This document shows positions 8,508 through 18,641 of a stretch of 64,000 nt of DNA, one piece after another. The position numbers and the translations under genes were made by a program. The notes under the pieces are model-generated. The model saw only the letters and a program-made list of their open reading frames with translations. It was not told the DNA's origin and did no database searches. Positions within the stretch are counted from its first letter, which is position 1. Each line of letters begins with the position of its first letter. Source of the DNA: an uncultured Collinsella sp. (GTDB lineage: Bacteria; Actinomycetota; Coriobacteriia; Coriobacteriales; Coriobacteriaceae); NCBI GenBank assembly GCA_934668875.1, contig CAKUON010000002.1:124001-188000 (forward strand). Reading direction: 5' to 3'.

Positions 8508-8896
8508 TATGCCTCGGTCGAGGGCTCCGCAGCCTCGGTGTCGGCCTCGGCGGCGTTCTCGACCACGACGTCGGCAGCGGGCGTCACGTTGCCGCCCGAG
8601 ATGGCGTCGTTGAGCTGCTCGCGCAGCTGATCCATACGCTCGCGGGCCAGGTCGACCTTGGCGCGCAGGTCATCGGTCTTGGCATCGACCATCGGGCCGA
8701 AGTCGTTGACCGCGGCGCGGGCCTCCTCGGCACCGTGCTCGTAGGTATCACGCATGTTATCCCAAGCGTCGTTGGCGATATCGGCAGCCATGGCGCGGGT
8801 CTCGGCACCCGAGCGAGGGGCCAGAGCAACGCCGATGATAGCGCCGGCGGCGGCACCAAAGAGTGCACCGGAGACAAAGCTAAAAGTCTTACCCAT
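8507..8896 (-). CDS. YtxH-like small membrane-associated protein
   Basis: About 129 residues, starting MGKTFSFVSGALFGAAAGAI: a Gly/Ala-rich hydrophobic segment followed by VALAPRSGAETR and an amphipathic helix of alternating acidic and basic residues, typical of the YtxH family (function unknown, often general-stress induced). The tail is Ala/Glu-rich. The ATG at 8896 is chosen over upstream ATGs because AGGAGAGG is 8 bases away; an ATG six bases earlier would be too close to it. The gene is coupled to the PRC-barrel gene. Confidence 0.65.
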   Translation of the reverse strand: MGKTFSFVSGALFGAAAGAIIGVALAPRSGAETRAMAADIANDAWDNMRDTYEHGAEEARAAVNDFGPMVDAKTDDLRAKVDLARERMDQLREQLNDAISGGNVTPAADVVVENAAEADTEAAEPSTEA

Positions 8897-9032
8897 GATC
8901 ATTCCTCTCCTGCGGGCACGTCGGCGCCCACCGTTTGAATGCTGTCCATTATACCCGCAGCGCAACACTTGCCGCCCCGCTCATCTGCATACGGTAAAAG
9001 CGCAGGTACATGATGGTGCTGAGCGAGCGAAC

Positions 9033-9863
9033 CTACTCCTGCGGCAGGGCCGGCATGGCCGTCGTGGCCGCCGGATCCTCGCCGGCACCGTCTACGAGCG
9101 GCAGCGCGCTTTCGTGCACCGAGCCAGCCGGAGCCGTTGCCGCGCCGCCGAAGACGGCCGCGGAGGCCTCGTGGTTCTCGACAACTGCGCCCTCGGTATC
9201 AATCGCCACCTGGGGCTCGTCTTCAAAGTTGGGGACGCCCTGAGGCTCAGCTGCCGGCTCGGCGGCCGCATCGACAACGGGATCGACATCGTCATCGGCA
9301 GGAGCTTCGCCCTCAGTCGCATCCTCGGCAACGTCCTCGCCATTCGCGGCGGCGACGGCCTCATGCGGATCCTTGCCCTCGGCCTCGGCACGCATGCCCA
9401 AAACCAGGTTGCGCAGGCCCGCGACCGTACCGTCCACGTCGGGGGCGGGCTGGTCGGCGTGCAGGTAAGCCCAATCCATCATGAAGGTGGCAGACGACAG
9501 CGCGCCGATGGCCAGCGCATCGTCGGGACACGAAAGTTCAATCTCAAAGACGCGCTCGTCATGCTCGCTCACGCGGGTGCGCCCGCACGAGATATTGCCG
9601 GCAAGACCGGTCTCGTTCATGAGCTCGACCGTCACGTGCTCCAGCAGGTGGCAGAGCTCGGTCTGACCCATGCAGTCCTGGAACTCGCGGCCGGAATCGC
9701 CCAGGCACAGGTGCTTGGCAATCGCCGGCACCAGGTAGTACACGCGCGCCGTGGCCTCGATATCCTCCGAGGTCATGAGCGGCATGCCGGGGTTCACCAG
9801 CACGTGCGCGCAGATCTTGTCCTCACTGACGGTGACCTTAAGGATGTTGAACAGGCCTGCCAT
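9033..9863 (-). CDS. Stand-alone domain resembling the cyanophycin synthetase N-terminus, with acidic tail
   Basis: 276 residues. Residues ~1-150 form a compact domain containing ELCHLLEHVTVELMNETGL and GRTRV. These resemble the ...EHVALELQ..AGM...GFGRTR segment at the N-terminus of cyanophycin synthetase. The ATP-grasp and Mur-ligase domains of that enzyme are absent. The remaining ~125 residues are Ala/Glu/Asp-rich, low complexity and probably disordered. No function can be assigned; it might be a peptide- or substrate-binding module. It lies 24 bases downstream of the CorC-like gene on the same strand, likely co-transcribed. Confidence 0.5.
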   Translation of the reverse strand: MAGLFNILKVTVSEDKICAHVLVNPGMPLMTSEDIEATARVYYLVPAIAKHLCLGDSGREFQDCMGQTELCHLLEHVTVELMNETGLAGNISCGRTRVSEHDERVFEIELSCPDDALAIGALSSATFMMDWAYLHADQPAPDVDGTVAGLRNLVLGMRAEAEGKDPHEAVAAANGEDVAEDATEGEAPADDDVDPVVDAAAEPAAEPQGVPNFEDEPQVAIDTEGAVVENHEASAAVFGGAATAPAGSVHESALPLVDGAGEDPAATTAMPALPQE

Positions 9864-9887
9864 AACTCTCTCCTACTCGCCCTTGTC

Positions 9888-11261
9888 CTACTCGTCGCCA
9901 TCGTGCGGGTCGGCAAGACCCGCACCCGACGCCGCCGGCTCGTCCGCCGCGGACTCGGAATCCTTCTTATCGGTTTCGGCCGGAGCGATCACGCGAATGA
10001 GCGAGATGCGCTGGCCACGCATCGACTGCACCTTAAACTTGTACCCAGCGACCTCAAACACCTCTCCGATGTCGGGCACCGAGTCGCAAAGCTCCAAAAT
10101 CCAGCCGGCGATGGTCTCATAATCATCGCTTTCCTCGAGCGGCCAACCAAGCTCAATCGCATCATCGCACGAAAAACGCCCATCGACGAGCCACTCGCGG
10201 CGCGAGAGGCGCGTGAGGTACTTGTTGTCGGGGTCGAACTCGTCCTCAATCTCGCCGACGATCTCCTCGACGATGTCCTCGATGGTGATGATGCCGGCCG
10301 TGCCGCCGTACTCGTCCACGACCACCACGATCTGGTCGTGCGAGGTCTGCATCTCGGACAGCAGCGGCAGAATGTCCTTGGTGTCGGGCACAAAGGTGGC
10401 GTCGCGCAAAAAGTCGGCGATGGGCTGGTCACCCTTGCCGTCGAGCGCGGGCTGAATCAGGTCCTTGATGTGTGCGATGCCCGCCACGTTGTCGGGATCC
10501 TCGTGGTAGACGGGGATACGGCTGAAGCCGGTCTGGCGCATGGTGGATAGCACGTCGGCGACCGTCTCGTCATCCTCGCACATGGTGGTGTCCACGCGCG
10601 GCACCATGACCTCGCGGGCAACGGTGTCGCCCAGGTCGAAGATCTCGTGGATCATGCGCTTTTCCTCGTCGAGCAGGTCATCCTGCTCCGAGACCATGTA
10701 CTTGATCTCTTCCTCCGAGACGTTCTGGCGGTCGTCGGCGCTCTTAATGCGCAGGATGCGGGCCAGGCCGTCGGAGCAAGCGCCGGTCAGCCACACGAGC
10801 GGGCGGGCGATCTTCTGGAACACGGAAAGCGGCCCCACGACCTGCTTGGACACGCCCTCGGCGTTAGCGAGGCCAATGCGCTTGGGCACGAGCTCGCCAA
10901 TCACGATGGACACGAAGGCGACGGCGACGGTAATGATGACCGGTGCCAGCCCGCGCGCGATGGCGGAGAGCGGCGCGATGCCGAAGCTCATGAGCCACGT
11001 GGCGAGCGGGTCGGACAGGCTCGTCGAGGCGACGGCAGACGAGGCGAAGCCCACGAGCGTGATGGCGACCTGAATGGTGGCCAGCAGCTGGTCGGAGTCG
11101 GCGGCCAGCTTAATGGCGCGCTCGGCACGCTTGTCGCCCTCCTCGGCCTCGTGCTCCAGCACGGCGCGCTTGGCCGTGGTGAGGGCCATCTCGGACATAG
11201 AGAAGTAGCCGTTGATGAGGGTCAAAACGAGGGTGGTGATAAGGGAGATGGTTATGTCCAT
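9888..11261 (-). CDS. CorC/HlyC family (CNNM-type) membrane protein with CBS domains
   Basis: 457 residues in the known order: a DUF21/CNNM membrane domain (~1-190, opening MDITISLITTLVLTLINGYF), a CBS pair (~205-335, including REVMVPRVDTTMCEDDETVA and IVVVVDEYGGTAGIITIEDI), an acidic linker and a CorC_HlyC domain (~350-435). Family members take part in Mg2+/Co2+ homeostasis, mostly as efflux or Na+-coupled exporters, despite the hemolysin name. With the genes at 2850-5965 this is the third magnesium-associated gene within 9 kb, though it is not in the same operon. Confidence 0.85.
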   Translation of the reverse strand: MDITISLITTLVLTLINGYFSMSEMALTTAKRAVLEHEAEEGDKRAERAIKLAADSDQLLATIQVAITLVGFASSAVASTSLSDPLATWLMSFGIAPLSAIARGLAPVIITVAVAFVSIVIGELVPKRIGLANAEGVSKQVVGPLSVFQKIARPLVWLTGACSDGLARILRIKSADDRQNVSEEEIKYMVSEQDDLLDEEKRMIHEIFDLGDTVAREVMVPRVDTTMCEDDETVADVLSTMRQTGFSRIPVYHEDPDNVAGIAHIKDLIQPALDGKGDQPIADFLRDATFVPDTKDILPLLSEMQTSHDQIVVVVDEYGGTAGIITIEDIVEEIVGEIEDEFDPDNKYLTRLSRREWLVDGRFSCDDAIELGWPLEESDDYETIAGWILELCDSVPDIGEVFEVAGYKFKVQSMRGQRISLIRVIAPAETDKKDSESAADEPAASGAGLADPHDGDE

Positions 11262-11372
11262 CGGGAGTTTCTCGAACCTCCAAGATTCGGGACGTTGGCA
11301 GGAGACGTAGTTGGCGGGTAAGACGGTTGCGCCCGACGGCCACCTGGGCGGATCCGCGGGCAGGCTCGGTCG

Positions 11373-12056
11373 TTAGATTACGAAGAGGATCACCGCCATG
11401 AACTGGAAGATGCTGCCGGCGAGCACCCACAGGTGAAACACGCTGTGCAGGTAGCGCACGTTTTTGGCGATGTAGAACGGCACGCCCACGGTGTAGCACA
11501 CGCCGCCGACGGCGAGCAGCGCCAACGCGACGGGATTCAGCAGCGCCACGAGCGCAGGCAGCTTAAAGACGACGAGCCAGCCCATTAGCAGGTAGACCAG
11601 GCCGCTTACCCAGTGCGGCTGACGCTCGCGCAAAAAGCACTCGAGCGCGATGCCAATAATGGCGATGGCCCATACGGCAAAGAACAATGCAGCGCCGCCG
11701 TCGTTTGCCAGTGTGATGAGGCAAAACGGGGTATAGCTGCCCGCAATGAGCAGGTAGATGCAGCTGTGGTCGATGATGCGGAATACGCGCTTGGCGCGCT
11801 CGGGCTGAATCGCGTGATAGAGCGTGGAGGCCAGGTATTCGAGGATGATGCTGACGCCGTAGACGATCGCGGCGGCCATGTGTGCCGGCCCGCCGCCGCG
11901 CAGGGCAGCGAATACGATCAAAAGTACGAGGCCTGCGATACCCAGCAGGCAGCCGACACCATGGGTGACGGAGTTCATGATCTCCTCGCCCACCGTGTAC
12001 TGCGGAACGGCCGCGGCCTTAGGTCGCGGCTTGGAACTGTCGCTCGAATCGGACAT
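11373..12056 (-). CDS. Hemolysin III family (PAQR/TrhA-like) seven-helix membrane protein
   Basis: About 227 residues with seven hydrophobic segments. Family signatures are present: EEIMNSVTHG, STLYHAI, IDHSCIYLLIAGSYTPF and LHSVFHLWVLAGS, carrying the conserved Glu/Ser/His/Asp residues of the predicted metal site. Members are linked to membrane energetics and lipid homeostasis rather than proven hemolysis. The ATG at 12056 is preferred because GGAGG lies 11 bases upstream; that GGAGG falls inside the longer reading that would start at 12077. Confidence 0.85.
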   Translation of the reverse strand: MSDSSDSSKPRPKAAAVPQYTVGEEIMNSVTHGVGCLLGIAGLVLLIVFAALRGGGPAHMAAAIVYGVSIILEYLASTLYHAIQPERAKRVFRIIDHSCIYLLIAGSYTPFCLITLANDGGAALFFAVWAIAIIGIALECFLRERQPHWVSGLVYLLMGWLVVFKLPALVALLNPVALALLAVGGVCYTVGVPFYIAKNVRYLHSVFHLWVLAGSIFQFMAVILFVI

Positions 12057-12164
12057 GCCGGTTATATCCTCCAACATAAATAGTTCTCAACACTATATCA
12101 AAGCGTCTGGGTACGTGCGAAATTTGCACCTTACGTGACCTTTTGTTTACCCATTCTTTGCTTG

Positions 12165-12193
12165 TTGACGCATCAACGGCGAACATCCATAAT
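12165..12193 (+). promoter_or_regulatory. Sigma-70 type promoter of the alpha/beta hydrolase gene
   Basis: TTGACG (12165-12170), a 17-base spacer and CATAAT (12188-12193). This would start transcription near 12200, about 40 bases before the ATG. Confidence 0.6.
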
Positions 12194-12242
12194 GCGCTTG
12201 CATTAAATGTTGACATATAAACATCTTATAGGAGAGCGGTTT

Positions 12243-13208
12243 ATGGCTCATAATACGCGTCCCCATCGAGGGCTCAAGATCGGTCTGGCCGTTATCGCAG
12301 TGCTCGTTGTCGCACTGCTGGGATTTGCCGGCAACTTCCTGTTCGACTTTGCCCTGAACCCCCAGGCGCCATACACCATGAAGATGATGCAGGACAGCAA
12401 GAACGCCGAAAAGGGCGAGCAGATGGATACCGAGGAGACCGAAGCGCGGGCCTGGTTTAAGCAGAACCGCGAGAGCAGCAGTCTTACCGCAGATGACGGG
12501 ACTGAACTAGCTGCCTGGTATTTCGCGGCATCGGAGAACACGCACGATTATGCCGTCTGCCTGCATGGATATACGAACGAGCCCATCGGTATGGCCCGAT
12601 ACGTCAAGCGCTTCCACGACCGCGGCATGAACGTGCTCGCGCCCGCCGCCCGCGCCCACGAGCGCTCTGGCGGTGACTATATCGGCATGGGCTGGCCCGA
12701 GCGACTCGATGTCGTCGCGTGGATCGAGCGGATTGTTGCGGCAGACCCCAAGGCGCGCATCCTGGTCTTTGGTGAGTCGATGGGCGCGGCAACCGCTATG
12801 AACGTAGCGGGGGAATCTCTACCGGCAAACGTGAAGTGCATTATCGAGGACTGCGGCTATACGAGTGTTTGGGACGAGTTTTCCCTGCAGCTCAAGGACG
12901 TATTTGGCTTGCCCAGTTTTCCGCTGCTCGATGTGGCCAATCTGGTGTGCAACGTGCGCGCGGGCTACGATTTTCATGAGGCCAGCAGTGTGGAACAGCT
13001 CAAGCGTGCAACGGTTCCCATGCTCTTTATCCACGGCGACCAAGACACCTTTGTGCCGTACAGCATGCTCGACCAAAACTACGACGCGTGCGCCAGCAAG
13101 GTAAAGCAAAAGCTCACCGTCCACGGCGCCGCCCACGCCAAGAGCGCACAGGTCGACCCCGAGCTCTACTGGAACACGGTCAACGACTTCCTCGACGAGA
13201 ATTTTTAG
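12243..13208 (+). CDS. Membrane-anchored alpha/beta hydrolase
   Basis: 321 residues. An N-terminal uncleaved signal anchor (~10-35) holds an alpha/beta-hydrolase domain outside the membrane. Catalytic triad candidates are Ser in FGESMG, Asp in HGDQDTFVP and His in HGAAHAKS; CLHGYTNE resembles the oxyanion-hole segment. It looks like the FrsA/YfhR-like alpha/beta hydrolase (DUF1749/BAAT-like) group of likely esterases; the substrate is unknown. The ATG at 12243 has AGGAGAG 8 bases upstream, better than the in-frame ATG at 12207. Monocistronic. Confidence 0.8.
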   Translation: MAHNTRPHRGLKIGLAVIAVLVVALLGFAGNFLFDFALNPQAPYTMKMMQDSKNAEKGEQMDTEETEARAWFKQNRESSSLTADDGTELAAWYFAASENTHDYAVCLHGYTNEPIGMARYVKRFHDRGMNVLAPAARAHERSGGDYIGMGWPERLDVVAWIERIVAADPKARILVFGESMGAATAMNVAGESLPANVKCIIEDCGYTSVWDEFSLQLKDVFGLPSFPLLDVANLVCNVRAGYDFHEASSVEQLKRATVPMLFIHGDQDTFVPYSMLDQNYDACASKVKQKLTVHGAAHAKSAQVDPELYWNTVNDFLDENF

Positions 13209-13249
13209 GCAAAAAGCGTCGTCTGCGACCCTTCATGACCCTATGATTT

Positions 13250-13373
13250 CGGAAGTGCGAGGAAAATCTCGGAGAGCTCGACCAGACCGCGGTTTTACCA
13301 ACAATTTATCAGGGGTTTTGTTGGCAAAAACCGCTTTGTGGTCGGCGGTATTCGATTTTTCCCCGCACTTCCG
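13250..13373. repeat. 124-bp imperfect palindrome (long hairpin element)
   Basis: Outer arms CGGAAGTGCG and CGCACTTCCG match perfectly. Further paired blocks follow inward (GGAAAATC/GATTTTTCC, GACCA/TGGTC, CCGCGGTTTT/AAAAACCGC, CCAACAA/TTGTTGG) around a short loop near 13312. It lies after the hydrolase and before a bidirectional terminator. It has no coding potential and its size and extent suggest a palindromic repeat element. Confidence 0.6.
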
Positions 13374-13412
13374 AAAAACCGCCTGCGAGCGCTGTGTCCA
13401 CAGGCGGTTTTT
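13374..13412. terminator. Bidirectional terminator between hydrolase and DUF362 genes
   Basis: A perfect 12-bp stem AAAAACCGCCTG / CAGGCGGTTTTT. The A-run and T-run let it act for both the rightward hydrolase and the leftward DUF362 gene. Confidence 0.85.
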
Positions 13413-13459
13413 GTTTACGTTACGCTACAAAAGCGCGCAATTTGTCCAATAGCCCGGCG

Positions 13460-14665
13460 CTACTTGACCTCGATGAGCTCGTACTCGCTCGTGCCCAGGC
13501 CAATCTTCTCGGCGTGCGCGATGCAGGAGCGCCAGTCGGTGTCGGGATGCGTGATGCAGAAGGGGTCGTGCGCCTGCTCGCCCTCCAGATGCTCGTGATT
13601 GTGCTCCATCTTGGCGGCGCTATCGGTGAGCTCGGTGTTAGGCAGCGGCTCGGATGCCATGACGGCGTCGGCGCAGGCTTGGTCGATGGCGACCGGATCA
13701 AAGCTCGCGAACATGCCGATGTCGTTGACGATGGGCGTGTCGTTCTCGGCGTGGCAGTCGCAGTTGGGGCTGATGTCCATGGCCAGCGAGATGTGGAAGC
13801 TCGGGCGACCGTCGACGATGGCCTTGGTGTACTCGGCGATCTTGCAGTTGAGCACGTCGGCCGCGGCGTCGTAATCGGGCTTGATGGCGTCCTGGTTGCA
13901 CACGCCGATGCAGCGGCCGCAGCCCAGGCAGCGATCGTGGTCGATGGCGGCGACGTGAACCGTGCGGGTGCTGCCGTTGGCAAGCTCGCGCTCGCGGGTG
14001 TCGTCGAACGAGATGGCGTTGTGCGCGCAGATGCGCTCGCAGGCACGGCAGCCCACGCAATGCTCGGTCGCAACGCTCGGCTTGCCGGCGGCGTGCTGCT
14101 CCATCTTGCCAGCGCGGCTGCCGCCACCCATGCCCAGGTTCTTCATGGCGCCGCCAAAGCCGGCCTGTTCATGACCCTTAAAGTGGGTGAGGCTGATCAC
14201 GATATCGGCATCCATGAGCGCCTGGCCGATCTTGGCCTCGTGCACGTACTCGCCGCCCTCGACCGGGACGAGCGCCTCGTCGGTACCCTTGAGGCCGTCG
14301 GCAATGATGACCTGGCAGCCCGTGGCGTACGGGGTAAAGCCGTTCTGATAGGCAGTGTCGATGTGCTCGAGCGCGTTTTTGCGGCTACCGACGTAAAGCG
14401 TGTTGCAGTCGGTGAGGAAGGGCTTGCCGCCCAGCTCCTTCACGACGTCCGCGACGGCACGGGCGTAGTTGGGGCGCAGAAAGCTCAGATTGCCCAGCTC
14501 ACCGAAGTGAATCTTGATAGCGACGAACTTGTTCTCAAAGTCGATCTGCTCAATGCCGGCGCGGCGGATGAGGCGCTTGAGCTTGTCGAGCTGGCTCTCG
14601 CGGCCGTGCGTGCGCAGGTTGGTGAAGTACACCTTGGCGGGTGCGACGGGTGCAGTTGCGGTCAT
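13460..14665 (-). CDS. DUF362 protein with two 4Fe-4S clusters
   Basis: 401 residues. The N-terminal DUF362 region (~10-185) contains VAIKIHFGE and ISLTHFKGHEQAGFGGAMKN. Two ferredoxin cluster motifs follow at ~190-255 (CVGCRACERIC with a later C; CLGCGRCIGVC), then DUF362 resumes with VNDIGMFASFDPVAID. Family members are cytoplasmic iron-sulfur proteins thought to serve in electron transfer; the redox partner is unknown. The ATG at 14665 has GAGGGGAT upstream. The gene stands alone between two intergenic repeats. Confidence 0.8.
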   Translation of the reverse strand: MTATAPVAPAKVYFTNLRTHGRESQLDKLKRLIRRAGIEQIDFENKFVAIKIHFGELGNLSFLRPNYARAVADVVKELGGKPFLTDCNTLYVGSRKNALEHIDTAYQNGFTPYATGCQVIIADGLKGTDEALVPVEGGEYVHEAKIGQALMDADIVISLTHFKGHEQAGFGGAMKNLGMGGGSRAGKMEQHAAGKPSVATEHCVGCRACERICAHNAISFDDTRERELANGSTRTVHVAAIDHDRCLGCGRCIGVCNQDAIKPDYDAAADVLNCKIAEYTKAIVDGRPSFHISLAMDISPNCDCHAENDTPIVNDIGMFASFDPVAIDQACADAVMASEPLPNTELTDSAAKMEHNHEHLEGEQAHDPFCITHPDTDWRSCIAHAEKIGLGTSEYELIEVK

Positions 14666-14744
14666 AGATCTATCCCCTCGGTCTATATGGCGTTACAGAC
14701 ATAAGAGGATGGTACCCATTGGAGTGGGGTCGAAGTCAAGCGCG

Positions 14745-14982
14745 GAAGCGGGAGCACCTAGTCGTTGGGGACGCTCTTAAACGACTAGTCGTTAGGGACA
14801 CTCTTTCACTACCCGGCAGCTGGGGACGTTCCTTTCCTGCCGGCAAATGGGGACAGTCCTTACCACCCCGGCCGGCAACCCGGCGAGTCGGCAAAGACTG
14901 TCACCCGACGACTGGTCGTTTAAGTCTGTCCCCAATGACCACTTTTGGTCGTTTAAGCCTGTCCCCAATGACTACCCAATGA
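14745..14982. repeat. GGGGAC-type intergenic repeat, copy 2
   Basis: Contains several copies of TCGTTNRGGACxCTCTT and TCGTTTAAGYCTGTCCCC, the hairpin CCGGCAG...CTGCCGG, and a larger GGGGACAGTC / GACTGTC pairing. It abuts the stop codon of the FtsX-type permease gene and aligns with copy 3 (18470-18640) over most of its length. It may serve as the operon's 3' end structure. Confidence 0.7.
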
Positions 14983-17649
14983 CTACTCTTGGACTTTGAG
15001 GGCCTCGGCCAGGGGGACGCGTTTGATGGAGCGCGTGTGCAGCAGCGCCACGACCAGGTAGGTCGCAAAGCCGATGCCGACACACGCCGCCATGGACCAA
15101 GCGGGCACGTAGATCTCAATATTGCCGTTGTAGGCGAGCAGCATCGAACGGAAGATGGCCGTAAGCGAGCCGATGATCACGGGCAGGCTCAGCACGAGCG
15201 ATGCCGCCACGCACAGCGTGATCGAGCGGATGTACAGGTGCGAGATCTCGCCGTCGCGATAGCCAAAGACCTTCATGTAGCTGATCGAGCGGGCGCTATG
15301 GTCGATGACGGCCTTGGTCAGCAGATACATAAACAGCAGGAAGATGAACACCGCGAGCCCAACCATCATGCCGATCATGTCGCTCATCATGCCGATAAAC
15401 TGGTCGCCCACGGCGCGCATGTCGTCGGGCGTAGTGTCGCCGGCAAAGTATCGCGCGTCAAGGTCGAGCTTCTCGTCGCTCACGTAGCCGTTAAAGTAGG
15501 CAGCGTCGTTGCCGAACAGCTCGTTAAAGTCGTCGATGCCCATATAGATATTCATGTCCGACTTGGAGCCCCAGGTGCAGTCCTTGCCCTCGTACTCAAG
15601 GGAATAATGCTCGCCCTCGTACTTGTCGCTGAGCGTGACCTTCTGGCCCTCGCTCCAGCCAAACTTATCGAGCAGACCGCTGCCAAAGACGACGCACCCA
15701 TCGCCGACGTTGAGGTCTTTCCAATAGCGCGAGTTTGCCGAGATGCCGTAGACGGAAATCGTCTCCTCGCCATTACCATCGCCGCGGTCGTATTGCAGCT
15801 GGTAAACGGCATATTTCTCGGCCTGCGCGATTGTGCCCGCGCCATTGTCGGTCGTATTGACCGGGTGGATGTCGTCGTTGTCGGTGTCGATCTTAGAGGC
15901 CTTGTCGATCAAATCGATGGTCTCGTCGCGGTTGCAGCCGAGGGCATCGGCAAGGTCATCGAGGCGCGCGTAGAGCGCATCCTTCTTGTCCTGGACCTTG
16001 GCAAGCGCATCCCGCGCTGCAGTCAGGCTCTCGGCAGACGGAGAGCTGGCTGCGGCGTCGGCTGCTGCCTGCGCGGCATCGGCCGCATCATCGAGCTCGT
16101 CATCGGCATCCTGGGCGGCAGAAAGCAGCGCGCCGTCAACCGACTGTAAGCGCTCGAGCGCCGACCACTGCCCGCGTTCCTCGGCGGTGCCTTCAAGCTC
16201 CAACGGCGCCTTGAGCGTGTACTGGTGCTCGGCGACAAGACTTGTCTCCAGGTTGTCCGCGTAGTGGGTCATCGTGGGTAGGATCGCCAGGCCAAAGAGC
16301 AGCAGCAGTGACGCAAACGCGATACCCACGAAGAGCGTGGCGAAGTTGCCCAGGTTGCGCAGGAATATGCGCAGGCGGAAACGCGAGACAAAGCCCATGC
16401 GCTCCGGCAGCTGAAAACCGCGTTTGGTACCCGACTTGCCGCCCGCCTCGTGACGAAGAAACTGCAGCGGCGTCTTGCCCATCTTGCGGAGCAGGCCCAC
16501 CAGCGTAATGAGGATGAGCGCGGAGGCAGGAACCACGGCGCACTTCACAAAGATCTCCCAGCTCCAGTACACCTGGAAGGGCGGCAGGCTGTACGAGCCG
16601 TAATAGAGACTGCGCATGGGCTCGGTAAAGAACACGACGCCGAGCGCGGTGCCCAGCAGCGCCGCGGTCACGCCCACGATGGCGGGAAGTGCCAGGTAGT
16701 GCAGCACAATCTCGCGACGGCGGTAGCCGCTGGCGAGCAGCGTGCCGATAATGGCGCTCTCTTCCTCGATAGTGGCGTCGGTGAGCACCACAAAGACAAA
16801 CGCCATGATCACGATGATGATGTCGAGCAGCGTCGTCCACATCATGGAGTCGCCGTCCACGTCGTCGCGCGCATAGCCAATGCCCTGGTTGGAATCGGCG
16901 TCGGTCAGGTCGTCCACACGCGCATCGGCGTCGGTCAGCGCCTCGACCATATCCTGCTCGGCATCGATACGGTCCGCGGTGGAGAGGTCGCGGTCGTTAA
17001 AGGTAAAGGAGTAGGTGTAGGCGGGCGCACCGCCGGCGTCCTCGAGCGCGGCAAAGCCGGCGTCGGTGACCTCGGCCACGCCATAGGTGATGGTGTTCAC
17101 CGTAAAGTCGGAGTTGTTGAGGAACAGCGCCTGGCTATCGGGCTGGGTCATGATGCCGCAGATTGTGTAGGTGCGGCCCTCGAGCTCGACTTTGTCGCCC
17201 ACGGCAAGATCGTTGTTGGTGGCAAAGACGCGGTCGATGGCCACCTCGTCGCCCGCGCGGGGCTGCCTGCCTTCGCAGTAGGACGCGATATCGACCTTGG
17301 TACGGTGCGCGTAGGTGCGCAGCGTGCGCTTGGTGCCGTCGTCGCCGGACGCCTTTTTGATGATGGCGTCGATAGAGAAGTTCTTGTAGAGCGTGACGCC
17401 GCCGACGTCCTCCGCCGCTTCCTCGGCGGCTTTGAGCTGGTCGTCGGTCGCCTCGAAGGAGGTGGTCACGCGGCCGTCCTCGATCGTGTACTCGTCGCGC
17501 ATGTCGTCGATGAGGCAGCCGATGGAGTGTGCCGCGAGCAAAAAGCCCGACGTAAGGGCGATGCTTCCGCACATAAGCAAAAAGATGCCCAGGTACTTGC
17601 CGATATTGCGACGCAGCTCGCGCGGGAGTCGTTTTGCGAGAGGTGACAT
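14983..17649 (-). CDS. MacB/FtsX-type ABC transporter permease
   Basis: About 888 residues. A first membrane helix (~20-45) is followed by a large extracytoplasmic domain, three helices near 330-450 (including IVIMAFVFVVLTDATIEE), a second copy beginning near 500 with another extracytoplasmic region containing a long Ala/Asp-rich coiled coil, and three C-terminal helices ending LAEALKVQE. This is the duplicated FtsX layout of exporters that move peptides or lipoproteins or relay signals. The ATG at 17649 lies 9 bases after the ATPase stop codon, so the pair is one operon. The 3' end lies in an intergenic repeat that contributes the stop codon's surroundings. Confidence 0.85.
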   Translation of the reverse strand: MSPLAKRLPRELRRNIGKYLGIFLLMCGSIALTSGFLLAAHSIGCLIDDMRDEYTIEDGRVTTSFEATDDQLKAAEEAAEDVGGVTLYKNFSIDAIIKKASGDDGTKRTLRTYAHRTKVDIASYCEGRQPRAGDEVAIDRVFATNNDLAVGDKVELEGRTYTICGIMTQPDSQALFLNNSDFTVNTITYGVAEVTDAGFAALEDAGGAPAYTYSFTFNDRDLSTADRIDAEQDMVEALTDADARVDDLTDADSNQGIGYARDDVDGDSMMWTTLLDIIIVIMAFVFVVLTDATIEEESAIIGTLLASGYRRREIVLHYLALPAIVGVTAALLGTALGVVFFTEPMRSLYYGSYSLPPFQVYWSWEIFVKCAVVPASALILITLVGLLRKMGKTPLQFLRHEAGGKSGTKRGFQLPERMGFVSRFRLRIFLRNLGNFATLFVGIAFASLLLLFGLAILPTMTHYADNLETSLVAEHQYTLKAPLELEGTAEERGQWSALERLQSVDGALLSAAQDADDELDDAADAAQAAADAAASSPSAESLTAARDALAKVQDKKDALYARLDDLADALGCNRDETIDLIDKASKIDTDNDDIHPVNTTDNGAGTIAQAEKYAVYQLQYDRGDGNGEETISVYGISANSRYWKDLNVGDGCVVFGSGLLDKFGWSEGQKVTLSDKYEGEHYSLEYEGKDCTWGSKSDMNIYMGIDDFNELFGNDAAYFNGYVSDEKLDLDARYFAGDTTPDDMRAVGDQFIGMMSDMIGMMVGLAVFIFLLFMYLLTKAVIDHSARSISYMKVFGYRDGEISHLYIRSITLCVAASLVLSLPVIIGSLTAIFRSMLLAYNGNIEIYVPAWSMAACVGIGFATYLVVALLHTRSIKRVPLAEALKVQE

Positions 17650-17657
17650 GGCGCCGC

Positions 17658-18371
<714 letters not shown>

Positions 18372-18469
18372 ACCATCCCCCATTGTTAGCCTTCCGCTAC
18401 TTTTCTAGGGCTATAGTAAACCCAGGCGAACTATTTTTGCTCGACATATGGCATTTATTTCAAACTAGT

Positions 18470-18640
18470 CACCCGGCAGTTAGGGACGTTCCTTTCCTGC
18501 CGGCAGTTGGGGACAGTCCTTGCCAACCCTACTGGCAAAACGGCCGATCGGCAAAGACTGTCCCCAATGACTAGTCGTTTAAGTCTGTCCCCAATGACTA
18601 CTCTTGGTCGTTTAAGTCTGTCCCCAATGAGTACCCGATG
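18470..18640. repeat. GGGGAC-type intergenic repeat, copy 3
   Basis: Shares CCGGCAGTTAGGGACGTTCC, GGCAGTTGGGGACAGTCCTT, CGGCAAAGACTGTCCCC and two direct copies of GTCGTTTAAGTCTGTCCCC with copy 2. It sits just past the stop of the ABC-2 permease gene at 18642. GGGGACAGTC/GACTGTCCCC can form a hairpin. Confidence 0.7.
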
Positions 18641-18641
18641 G

